64,000 bases of DNA from Hypomesus transpacificus (lineage: Eukaryota > Chordata > Actinopteri > Osmeriformes > Osmeridae): positions 8,978,311 through 9,042,310 of the forward strand of contig NC_061072.1 in the NCBI RefSeq assembly GCF_021917145.1, in the 5' to 3' direction. Positions 26,280 through 36,832 of this stretch are shown piece by piece. Each line of letters starts with the position of its first letter. The stretch's first letter is position 1. The position numbers and the translations under genes are program-made. Under the pieces are notes generated by a model. It saw only the letters and a list, made by a program, of their open reading frames with translations. It was not told where the DNA came from and searched no databases.

Positions 26280-28800
26280 TCACAGATTTTTCTTGTTGTT
26301 TATGCTCAAGGCTCCGGACACACAGAAGGGAATGATGCTGACGGTTGCCAGGGGAACAGTGGCACTCTTGCAGAAGGAGAGCAGGTAGAAGAGAGACACG
26401 GTGTGCGTGGGAGGTTTGAAGGAGTCAAAGAAGTGCAGCAGGAGCAGAGAAGAGACTATACATCCAGTCCTGAAGGTGGCGCTGGTGCTTTTCCGGCTCT
26501 CGGTGTAGAGGGGTGAGTGCAGACCCAGTCCCAGGCCAAACAGAGTGCCCATGTTGCGGAGGAGGCTGGCAAAGGGGGTGCTATCCAGGTGGACCCACTC
26601 GGCCCTCACGCACCACTTCTGGGCTCTCTCCAGGGTCCACAGCAGGTCCACACCCAGAGCCTTCAGCAGCACGTAGAAGCCCACAGCGAAGGAGAGCAGG
26701 AAGAGGGTGGTGTACAAGTACTTCTTCAGGCTGGCGCTGTAGATCCACTGGGTTCTGTTAAAACACTCCGCCACAATCATACCTGGAAACCAAATGGAAA
26801 AACTCACACTTTACCCATACTTTCAATAATGTGGCCATCCTGGGGTGAAATACAGTCAATCATAAAAGGTTTGAGCGCCATGTCATGTTTGAGGGGCTAC
26901 TGACCTGTGATGACCCCTGTGATGACCTGGTGGGGAAAGTGGGCAGCAATGAATACTCTGGAAAGACAGACACACACCTGGACCCCCCAGAAGACAGTCC
27001 ACAGAGTCGTCTTCAGGTACCTGCAACGGAAGAGATGCCATGAGCAAATAGATCTTCATGCATTTAAATCTGGTTGGCGATACACAAACAGAGACACAGC
27101 TGCAGATGTGTCTGTGTAAGAAGGGCTTTTGCCCTGGCTACCAGTGGCCCAATGTGAGTTTATTGCAGTTAACTGCATCCTGTTTCCATGCTGTTATCCA
27201 TATCTTATCAATTGTTGGTTGTGTTCTTTAACAACTCCACTTTGTAACTACCTAAATCCTGCAGTGTTGACTAGTTTCTAAAGGTAAATTATTTACTCAG
27301 TCTTTCAGAGATAGGAAGGCAATATTGATATGCACTTAGTTAATGGTAAACGACACGTCTCCCACCCCCTACACGATATGTCAGCCAAGCTGAAGAGCAG
27401 CTTAGGTAACAGACTCAGTCAAAACCAGCATGCACAGGAGCGACACAGAGGGTTAATCCTGCCGCCACCATCACAATATACAATTCATCTGCTTTCGCGA
27501 GGCCTGCTGACATTGAACTGCTCATGCCAAAAAATATACTAATACAGAAACATTAGCAGAAAACTTGTGCACAACACTTGTATATATCTGAACTGCTCCT
27601 AAACCTTTTTGAATATTTGTGTTAGTATGTCTGTTTTTCTTCTTTAATTGTACAGATCTGTCTGATTTAATCTCCCTCAGGGAATTAATAAAATTAGGTG
27701 TCTACTGTATCTATCACAAGTTGTAGGGGGGATGAAAAATAATGTAAGTTCCCTTATTTTGTGCTGTGTGAACTATTGATCATGATGTCCTATTCACCTA
27801 TGCATAGCCCTTAATGTGTTGGCAGAGTCCTATATTTCTGATGTATGTCAGTCCCGTACAGTATGTGATGAATATAGAGAACAACATACCAGTTTTTGGA
27901 AGCTGCTTTCTTCTTTTTGCTCAGCATGATGGCCAGTACGGAGGTGACCAGCGTGTAGTAAACACCAGCTGCTCCCATGGCATGACCAGAAGGGCTGCCT
28001 GCCAAGCACCAAAACACAAAGCAGGTTGGAATGATCCTTCTCTCATTCCCAGCATGCCTTCACTCAACAAAGCCTAACTGACAGTCAAGCGCATCCTCAC
28101 CACCATATCTTCATTTATAATGACATCACAATAGATTGTAAATTATATTGACTTGATCTCATCTCAAATCATAACAGAAGACTTTATGTGAAGTAGGTGA
28201 AGGGGCAGAGAGCTGTGTTTAGAGCTGGTCGTACCTGGGCCAGTCTCACAGGTCATGGGGTACTGCTCAATTTGAGGTGCTGTGATGTTGCTGTAGTATG
28301 GTGTCTCGTGCACCCACCAATAGGGTCGCTCCCCAAACAGAATCCTGAGCAGAGAAGACACTCCATTTACACACTCGTCCAGTAACCTTGCTCATGTTCG
28401 AATGGGATTTGTTTTCAATCATATCTTAAATTGCCCCATTTACTTATTAGATACGATTCAATATGATTTTATTACAATAACCCCAATAATTAGTTATCAA
28501 TTGTTTGTCCGATTCCAGTGTCTCTAATCCCTTGAATGTAGCCTGCAGGCGTAGGTATAAAGTGACTCACCACTTGAATACCAGGTTGAGCCAGTCTCCA
28601 ATCACTGCCACCCAGATCAGCTTGATGCCCACCGATGCCCGCAGGTGGAACCACAGTGGGAAAAAGATGAAGAAAGTGTTCCTCAGGTCAGCTGCCCAGG
28701 ACACCCACAGGAACAAACCTTGGGCATCCTTGTAGTTGGTTTGCAGGTAGTGGGTGGTGCTCACTCCATAGCCCTGCATGGCATCCATGACTGAGTTCAT
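26280..28800 (-). CDS. g6pc1: glucose-6-phosphatase catalytic subunit 1, copy A
   Basis: Five exons on the minus strand (28571-28800, 28235-28344, 27890-27998, 26905-27020, 26280-26782) give 355 aa; human G6PC1 has 357. The enzyme hydrolyses glucose 6-phosphate in the ER lumen at the last step of gluconeogenesis and glycogenolysis. The lipid-phosphatase signature is complete: K76 and R83-P84 in KWILFGERP, PSGH with H119, and SRVFIAAH with R171 and H177. Nine hydrophobic segments are expected for the family. The C terminus KKNL is an ER-retrieval KKXX motif. A TATA box lies about 95 bases upstream. The start aligns residue for residue with the human N terminus. It stands head to head with copy B. 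Confidence 0.96.
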
Positions 28801-30030
28801 AGTTGCACTTGGTCCCTGTTAAGCCTGTAAGTAGTTGTTGGTCTGTGTGAGATAGGGTTGGTGAGTAGGACACTGTCCACAAGAGCCACCCCTAGCTTTT
28901 ATACCAGTGGGACCCACCACCAAAACGCATGCTCTGGACGATCTTTGGACCTTGCATGTGTAATAAAACACAGAGGAACAGGGGAGTTTAGGAGGTTTGT
29001 CCCAGGAACAGGGGAGACCACACAAACAAGTGAAATGATAGGGAACTGTCAGTTAGTGTCTCTCACCCTTCAAAGTAGCACAAGGACTGTGTTTTTTTTT
29101 CTTTTTTTCTTACATCTGGGCATCACATTCAACCCAACAGGATAGAAGTTTGTGACATAAGGATTTCGAAATGTCACCAAAGGCAAATAATGTTGCCATG
29201 GTTTTGGAATGTGTATACTATTGAAATGCAAATGTTGCACAGTGCACTGGATTTATTGATTAAATAAATTATATCCTACAGTTGGTTTTATGTTCATTAG
29301 AACACAGTACGGCAAGTTAACTCCATCCTCGCAAGACCAGGACAGATAAGATAGGAGATTTTCAAACCATCACATAACAGGCTACAAATGTGCAGGCTAA
29401 ACCAATAGAAAACGCAGAACCAGAGCATGCCTCGGACTTGCTGTGGATAACAGTCTACCTCTTACATAAATTATTTTTATGTTTTGGAAATCTTACTTGC
29501 TTGTCCAGTCCTTGCCTGTAGTAGGTTACGTAAGATTATCAATCATTAAAAAGGGCTGGGACTTTCTAAAGAGAAGCTGTGAAGATAACTGACCAATAAA
29601 AGAACCAAAAAAGAAGCCCCATTACTTAATTTTTTACCACCTTTGAGGACACTGGTTTTCATTATCAAAAGGTTGTCCTATTGCAAGGTGACATTCAAAG
29701 TTCAAAGGATAAAAGTGATGTTATTCACTTCAGTCGAACGAAGGCGTCATCAGTGACATCACAACCCCCTCTGAAGGTCTAACCTCACCGACAGTTTATC
29801 CCTTTTCAGGATAAAGTATCAGGGGTGAAAAGTTTACGCAACATGCAACGTCCCAAAAACAAACAAATCCAACAGCCTTGATTAAAATCCAGCTGGATCA
29901 GCCCAGACGAGTCGAGCCTGAGAGACTGAAGTCTGGTTGACAGACTTCACCCCCAGTTCACCCTCTGATCTTCTTTACCCAGGTTTGGTGCTTTATCACT
30001 GGGGACAGGCCAGGACTTCACCGTGCTGCC
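28801..30030. promoter_or_regulatory. shared upstream region of the two g6pc1 copies
   Basis: About 1.23 kb separates the two divergent start codons. On the copy A side there is a TATA box and an HNF4-like site. I see no clear TATA box just upstream of copy B. The middle is AT-rich without exons. Confidence 0.5.
28896..28952 (-). promoter_or_regulatory. g6pc1: g6pc1 copy A core promoter: TATA and HNF4-like site
   Basis: On the minus strand TATAAAAG lies at 28896-28903 and AGGTCCAAAGATC at 28940-28952, about 40 bases further upstream. The latter is a DR1 arrangement close to the HNF4 consensus. HNF4 control of mammalian G6PC1 is established; here the site is predicted from sequence only. Confidence 0.6.
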
Positions 30031-32055
30031 ATGGATCTCTTCCACAGTTGGGGTGTAGAGCTGGTGGTTCACCTGCAGACTCAGTATGGCCAGTATGAGA
30101 ACTGCTTCAGCCTAGCTTCCACCGTGGCTGATCTCCATGCCACTTTCTTCTGCTTCTTCCCTGTCTGGTTCCATCTGCGCAGGGATGTAGGAGTCCAGCT
30201 CATTTGGGTGGCCACCATTGGAGACTGGCTTAACCTTGTTCTCAAGTGGTGAGGAATGGATTCAATAGCCTTTTTGTCATCCTTAGTGTATGTCCATGTA
30301 TTTCAAATATTAAAATGCTTTTTCTTTTTCTACTATTTGACAGGGTGCTTTTTGGAGAGAGGCCCTATTGGTGGGTCCATGAGACCAGGTTTTACAATAT
30401 AGGACCAGCCCAAGCCCCTGCCCTAAAGCAGTTTCCCATCACATGTGAAACTGGGCCAGGTAATGATCCAGTCAGATGCTATTTGACCCCATTTATAGAT
30501 TAATAAATTAGCAAAAGGCAAGACATTATTTCCTGACATCATGATGACGTCCCAAAGTAGAAACTTTGGAATCACTTTATTGATTACACCATTACACAGG
30601 GCACCACATGATCCACAAACATTCTGCAGAGTTGGTAAGGGAAGCAGGTCAGGATTAGGAATGTTTGGTGACTGCACTTACCTCAAGGTGTGTCCAATAG
30701 TACCACAAAACATGGAGGAGCAATTGCACAAAGTTATACTGGAGAACATTATGCAGGCAAATAAAGTCCCACAAACTAGATTATCCATTACATTGTGACA
30801 GCACCAAAAGTATTTTCCCCCTCTATCTAAGGCATCAGCGACTTATTGGGCTGAGTTTATGTTGTTTCTAAGGAAGCCCTTCTGGTCATGCAATGGGAGC
30901 AGCAGGCGTGTGGTATGTGATGGTAACCACCCTCCTGTCAGTGGCAGCTGAGAGGAGTCCTCCTCTCCTGTACAGGTGGGTAGGACAGCCAAAACAATTA
31001 GACCCCATCTAACTGCAGAAGAACAGCAGTAAGCTTCTTGACACTGACCACAAGAATCCTTCTAATCCTTGATCTTTATACTATTTCTCATTCTTTCTAT
31101 GTGCATTATCAGTAGTTGTACTACAAAGTGAAGTCACAAGTAAGATTTAAATGTAGTAAAAGTACCGCGATCTCTCAGAGTCATCTGTAAAAGGCTTTGG
31201 GACATTCCGACCACCCTGCACCCCTACGGTTCTCCCCAGGTTCCTCCAGGTGGCGCTGTGGTCACTGCTGGGCCTGGTGGTGCTGCTGGTATGCATGTCC
31301 AGAGTCTTCATGGCTGCCCACTTCCCCCACCAGGTCATCAGTGGGGTCATCATAGGTAGGTGCCCCACAGACCTGAGATTACCTGAGCAAAGGGAGAGTT
31401 CGGTTCTGAAAAAGAAATGTGAAACTTGATAGCAACCATGGGAACGGAATTAGTTAATTGTCAAATTCTTGACTCGCAGACTTTGCTTTTACTGTGATGA
31501 ATCACATCACAAGGTGCTGACACACCCTGGATATTGTCTCTGGTTATGGTAGGCATCATTGTGGCTGAGATCTTTTCAAGAGTGCGGTGGATCTACAGCG
31601 CCAGCCTGAAGAAGTACTTGTACACCACCCTCTTCTTGCTCTCCTTCGCTGTGGGCTTCTACGTGCTGCTGAATGCTCTGGGTGTGGACCTGCTGTGGAC
31701 CCTGGAGAGAGCCCAGAAGTGGTGCGTGAGGGCCGAGTGGGTCCACCTGGATAGCACCCCCTTCGCCAGCCTCCTCCGCAACATGGGCACCCTGTTTGGC
31801 CTGGGACTGGGTCTGCACTCACCCCTCTACACTGAGCGCAAGAGGAGCACCAGCGCTACCTTCAGGGATGGATGTATGGTTGGTTCCTTGCTGCTCCTCC
31901 AGTGTCTGGATGGGTTGACCTTCTCCTCCAAAAACCAAATACTGTTTTACCTGCTGTCGTTCAGCAAGAGCGCCACTGCTATCTTCATCACCACTGCTCT
32001 TTTACCTGGAGCTCTCCATTGGGCTTTCCTTGGAAGAATTAAGAAGAACGCATGA
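30031..32055 (+). CDS. g6pc1: glucose-6-phosphatase catalytic subunit 1, copy B
   Basis: Five exons (30031-30248, 30344-30459, 30873-30975, 31240-31355, 31553-32055) give 351 aa. Active-site residues are kept: K72 and R79 in KWVLFGERP, PSGH with H117, and SRVFMAAH with R167 and H173. The C terminus KKNA is also a KKXX ER-retrieval signal. Exons 1-4 are strongly diverged from copy A (roughly half of the residues in exon 1 differ), while 250 bp of exon 5 are nearly identical. The N terminus is four residues shorter than in copy A. Zebrafish is known to have linked g6pc1a paralogues, which fits. It is most likely a working duplicate with its own expression or kinetics; this is an inference. Confidence 0.93.
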
Positions 32056-33994
32056 TTGGTTGATAGAAGGTTGAGAACGTGAGAAAGTAGTTTCTGCTGT
32101 TTCCAAATGTTCTGAAAGACAGTAATCTCCTGCATTTTGGAACTGAGGTTTCTTCTTTGGCATGCCAGTTGCATTGGTTGTACTATACGTTTGTACTTTT
32201 CTTTTACTGTTGTTAACTCTCTTGCATCTCATATCAGTACATCTCTGAAAGAGTACAACAGTGTTCAGCACATTATGTTTGTGTGGCTCTTTCAATGACA
32301 ACATTGTAACAAAGGTCATCTATCAGGCCCTGAACTATGCCCTCAGCATGGATATAATACACACTGACTGTACTGTACAGTACCAGCAAGGATGAAAGAA
32401 TGTTGATTCAACAAAGATTTGTACATTTTGATGTAGATATCAATAGAATACAAAAGTCTGCTCATGAACAGATGTGAAACAATTCTCTCAGAAAGGCTGA
32501 AAAGCTTAGTCTTATTATTAATCTTTATAAATAAAGACTGACATGTCTGGTGTTTTTCTCAAAGGATATTTTCAAGATTCCTGCCCACGCTTTTTTAATG
32601 TTTGGTATTCTCTGAAATGTTGAAAATGATAAACTCATTAATTCAACTACTGGGACAACTACTAAACATTAACTAGACTGTCATGTTTTCCCCAGTTCAT
32701 AAACTCATTCACCTCCTGTTCATTGAATAGGTGGTTTGTGAGGTGACCATGGCAAGGGAATATCTATAAGTGTACTTCATGGGCAAATGGTCACGAGTAA
32801 GTCCTTAATCAAGAAAAACATACGTACACTTGTCAAACTGGCAACCAATAAGACAACTGCAAATTCTGAGAAATAATTTGCCTAGTTTAAATGTGCTTAA
32901 CTATAGTATCATACATGATATGAATTGTAAAAAAAACAAACAATTCCTGTCTCCTTTATCTTATCCAAGTTCCCTGCATTTGTCTTCCTGTGCTTATCTC
33001 ATAAAACCACCACTTCTAATAAGTATATCCACATTGCTGTGGGTAGAATGTTCTGCACACCAGGGAGGTGACTGCCATTAGTCTGTAATGAGGGGAGAGT
33101 CTACCACCCGCATTCTTTCAGAGCGTGGACACGGGATGACGGGAGGTGTGTCCACCCCATCCAAGGGTCATCTCTCTTCAGGGGCGGAGTCCTATGCAAG
33201 ATCTATGGCGACACACTTTGCCAAGAACATTAGTCAATGTTCAAAGTATGTCCTTTTCACCACAGATATTTTGAATGTTGGGTGACGTCATCTATGCAGC
33301 TTGTACGCAGTTCCGCTGACCAAGAATTGTGACCCCTGCTGGCCCGAAGTGAAGGCTTTTCTTCATAAACACAGCATTGTGTGAAGACAGATATTACTCA
33401 CAGCCAACATAACGTCGACCAATTATGTACTTCAAATCAGTAAATTAATTCCAAGCATTTCATTGGCCTCAGGTAGAATGGTGCTGCTGCTAAAACTGTC
33501 AAGACATGTTCTCTTTGGAGAGCCCAGGTACAGCACAGCTCATTTTGGACACTTAAATGACAAGAAATGTTTCTTAAAAACCCTCCACAGATGACAGCAA
33601 AACACTTCCAACGAATGCAGAAATCTGTCAAAGAATCGGATTACTCAGTAACAGAACCATAGGAACAAATATTTTTCACAAATGAGCGAACAGAGTCCAA
33701 TGGACAAAATGTTTTTAATTAAATTTAAAAAACACATAGCGCTTTTCAAGAGCCTCTCGGTTCCTTAAGAGTATTCTTCATAGGGGTTTAAAACAAGGGC
33801 AATATTTTACAATTCAAACAAGAGAAAGGGTCAGGGTTAACTTCTACTGAGGCAATGGTTTCTGGATTGTACTGAACAGTTAAGAGTCAAGTCTAGCTCT
33901 ATGCTCCTTTCGACCACTTGTTTAACAGCATGGCAGGGAGAGGTAGAGAAAAGAGAGAAGGGGTGATAGTGGTGGTGGGAAGGGCCAGTAAGTC
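32056..33994. other. intergenic, 3' UTRs of copy B and psme3
   Basis: The copy B 3' UTR ends near AATAAA at 32530-32535. On the minus strand an ATTAAA at 33714-33719 may serve psme3. The middle (32.6-33.7 kb) holds nothing I recognise. Confidence 0.5.
32530..32535 (+). terminator. g6pc1: g6pc1 copy B poly(A) signal
   Basis: AATAAA about 475 bases after the stop codon. Confidence 0.6.
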
Positions 33995-36538
33995 TTAATA
34001 TAATGCATCTGTGTTACTGCTCCTTGGCCTCTTGATCTTCTCAATGTTCTTCAGAATCATGTCGTGTAACGTTACCTGCGTCAGACGAGAAATCGGAATT
34101 GGGTTGCTGTCTCATGGATTTGCATTTCATGCCATCACAGAAAATGGTTCATGAGACTATTGTATGCCGTTAACTTACATATTGATTTCTGAGCTCTGAA
34201 ACTATGATCTTGAGGCTGATGTACTCCTTCTCGTCTATCTCCGTTACTGTGCGCCGATAATCCTCCTGTGTGGAGGAAAGACACGGTTGAGGAGCCAGAA
34301 GAAACACACTACGCCAACACTGACCTTTTCTCTGAAGACAAAAGGAAATTACACAGACAATACTCACCACGTGTGGATATTTGGCTATTTTGGACACTAG
34401 CTTTGCCCTTGTAATATAGTATCTATGAAGAAGAGAGAAGGAATTGTCATAAAAGCCATGGCTTGTGTGCAGAGTGCAAGGCTGTGTCCGCTGGTCTGGT
34501 TAGCAGGCCTAGCATGGCCTGGTTAGCAGGCCTAGCATGGCCTGGTTAGCAGGCCTAGCATGGCCTGGTTAGCAGGCCTAGCATGGCCTGGTTAGCAGGC
34601 CTACCATGGCCTGGTTAGCAGGCCTACCATGGCCTGGTTAGCAGGCCTAGCATGGCCTGCCTCGTCTCATAGCTACCTAGATATCTGGTCGAGGTAAGAC
34701 GCTGCCTCTCCCTCCACAGTCCTCAGCTCAGCTACCGTCTCCTCCTGAGGGGAGAGACGTTACTGTGAGGAACAGTACAGTAGCTGGTTTGAAAAATCTA
34801 GTCCAGACAAACTGATGGGCGGAAAAAGGCTGCATGGAGCACCTGAATTGACACTCCGAAGTTGTTGCCATCTTCTATTCTTGGGATAAGCAACTGAACC
34901 CACATTTTGACCTGAAGAACAAAATAAAAATCTGTTGGAATGATGGAAGGAAATGGCATGTTGTGTGCACACCCAGACCTTGCTTACAGATACGAGCTCT
35001 GTCAACTTACTGTATTACACTTCTCTATGAGGGTCCTGATCTCTGGTTTCACCTTCTCAATCAGGTCCACAAGCTTGCCGTTACTCTTCATCATGCCGCC
35101 AGGCATGACAAACACCTTAGTACCAGACACTAAATGCAAGGAGGGGAAGAAGAACGGTATTAGTCTAGAATCAGTTATTTGCTAACTTTGCATATTACGT
35201 AGGTGTGTCTGTGTGGGAAAGATGATCAAATGGCTGTAAGGGTGGGAACTCACCCATATCTCCAGGTCCATCCCCCATCTTTCTTTTCTTGGCATTTTGC
35301 TACAAGGACAGTAATAGTTTTCCAATTTCACAACCCTGATGGACGCAGGCATTTTACATATGTTATAAATAGGGTGCTTTCAAAGATGTAGATTTCCGTT
35401 CTCACCGCTTCCAGTCCATCGTGAAGGTCTGACAGTAGAATAGGGTCTGGCACTGTAAGGTTAATCTCAGAGTGGATCTCCTTTAGCTCACAGATGTTTA
35501 ACATGGGATCCTGGAAGACGACACAACAAACTATTACATATTCCATTTCATTCCTTTTGGTCAGGACTAAAAACATGTGAGTGGCCAGCTGGACAGAAAC
35601 CAAGGAAGCCGGAAAAGCAAAACTACAACACTGTGCAGGAAAGACTTATATAGAAGTTGTGAAAAGTGTTTGGCTACTAATGTGATGTGGAGGACAAGCT
35701 CACCTTAAGGAAATGGTCGAGTTCCAGTAATTTTTTGGGGAAGAAATTTGCAACTAGGTTCTCTGCCTGTAAGAACATACAGTTCAGGTTGATGCCGTTT
35801 AGTGGAGGTATATAAAAGTAGAACTAGGTTAAGACCACACTGCTCGTTATGGTCCCGCGTGAACACACATCCAAAAAGCACACAATTCCACAAAATAAAG
35901 CAAAGTAAACTCACTTCTCCGGTGATTCGCTCCCTGAAAGCGTCAACCTGCAATAACAATTGACATCATTTGACACCAAATAATAAAACCAGCAATGATC
36001 TACAGCAAGTAGCGTTAGATGACAATATCACACACCAAGATATCACCTCACCCCCGTCTAGACTGACCAGAACACTTAGCTAGCTAGGTCTAGCTTAGAT
36101 AGCCTGTCCCTGCAACTCCTAAACGGCTCTTAAATTGGCAAGCTACATATGGTTCCTACTACTAGCTAGCTAGGTAATAATGTGGCCTAAAACATGGTGC
36201 CGTTTTCATGCCGGGTGCTGTATCTCATGCTTGCTTTTGAAAAAGTATATTTAATTAAATCAGTAACTAAATGTTCTTTTATTCAGTGAGAAACACATAT
36301 TTGGCAGTTTGACATGCTTAGCTCTGAGGGGAGGGCGGGAAAAGGGCTATCCTGAGTCACTCAAATTAGCTAGCTAGCTAGCTGGCCTTAAACTGATTAA
36401 CTTAAGTGTGGCTCCCAGACAAGTAGCTAGCTTGCTATCCAACTGCCTACAACATCTATCGCACCCCTTGTAGAGCTGGTGTGTTTAGACCTTTACCTTG
36501 GTTTTGATTTCATTGTCCACCTTAAGAAGAGAAGACAT
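33995..36538 (-). CDS. psme3: proteasome activator subunit 3 (PA28-gamma, REG-gamma)
   Basis: Eleven exons on the minus strand (36497-36538, 35915-35947, 35704-35766, 35406-35510, 35254-35299, 35011-35129, 34843-34911, 34677-34744, 34368-34422, 34179-34265, 33995-34075) give 255 aa, against 254 in human. PSME3 forms a heptameric ring that caps the 20S proteasome in the nucleus and drives ubiquitin-independent breakdown. The start MSSLLKVDNEIKTK and the helices (ITGEAENLVANFFPKKLLEL) match the family. The insert KKRKMGDGPGDM carries the basic nuclear signal. The activation loop lies around VSIQEETVAELR, and the C terminus RPRSSNTDALY ends in the Tyr that docks into the proteasome pocket. It shares a promoter interval with nbr1. 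Confidence 0.96.
34495..34662. repeat. 23-bp minisatellite in a psme3 intron
   Basis: About seven copies of 'ctggttagcaggcctagcat' plus ggc lie in tandem, about 15 bases from the exon that starts at 34677. The unit contains the palindromic piece 'aggcct'. Confidence 0.9.
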
Positions 36539-36832
36539 TTTATATATTCAGAAACGAGGAAAGTACGGTTGTCCTCACAACATTCAATTCTAGGACTAAA
36601 CGTGTGTGGCTTTCCCACTTTGTCAGCCACACTTGTGTGAGCTTAAAGATGACACAATCAATAAGGGACAAAACAAGAGAGCAATGCGCATGCGTACCCA
36701 TGTGCAATAATCGCGTCATCGTATTTTTCTCAAACGCAGCTGACGATGTAAACAAGAAGATAGACGAGGGTTAAGAATCAAACTGTCCCATTTTCGTTAA
36801 TGATTGCTATTAATTAGGCGCCTCAATCAGAC
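36539..36832. promoter_or_regulatory. bidirectional promoter psme3 / nbr1
   Basis: Only 294 bases lie between the two divergent start codons. An NRF1-type site tgcgcatgcgta sits at 36685-36696 in the middle. No TATA box is evident. This is the usual make-up of a housekeeping bidirectional promoter. Confidence 0.75.

Noticed and set aside
26265-26903. Plus-strand frames opposite g6pc1 copy A, mirrored at 31556-31822
   Set aside because: Antisense shadows of exon 5; they look conserved only because the exon itself is nearly identical between the copies.
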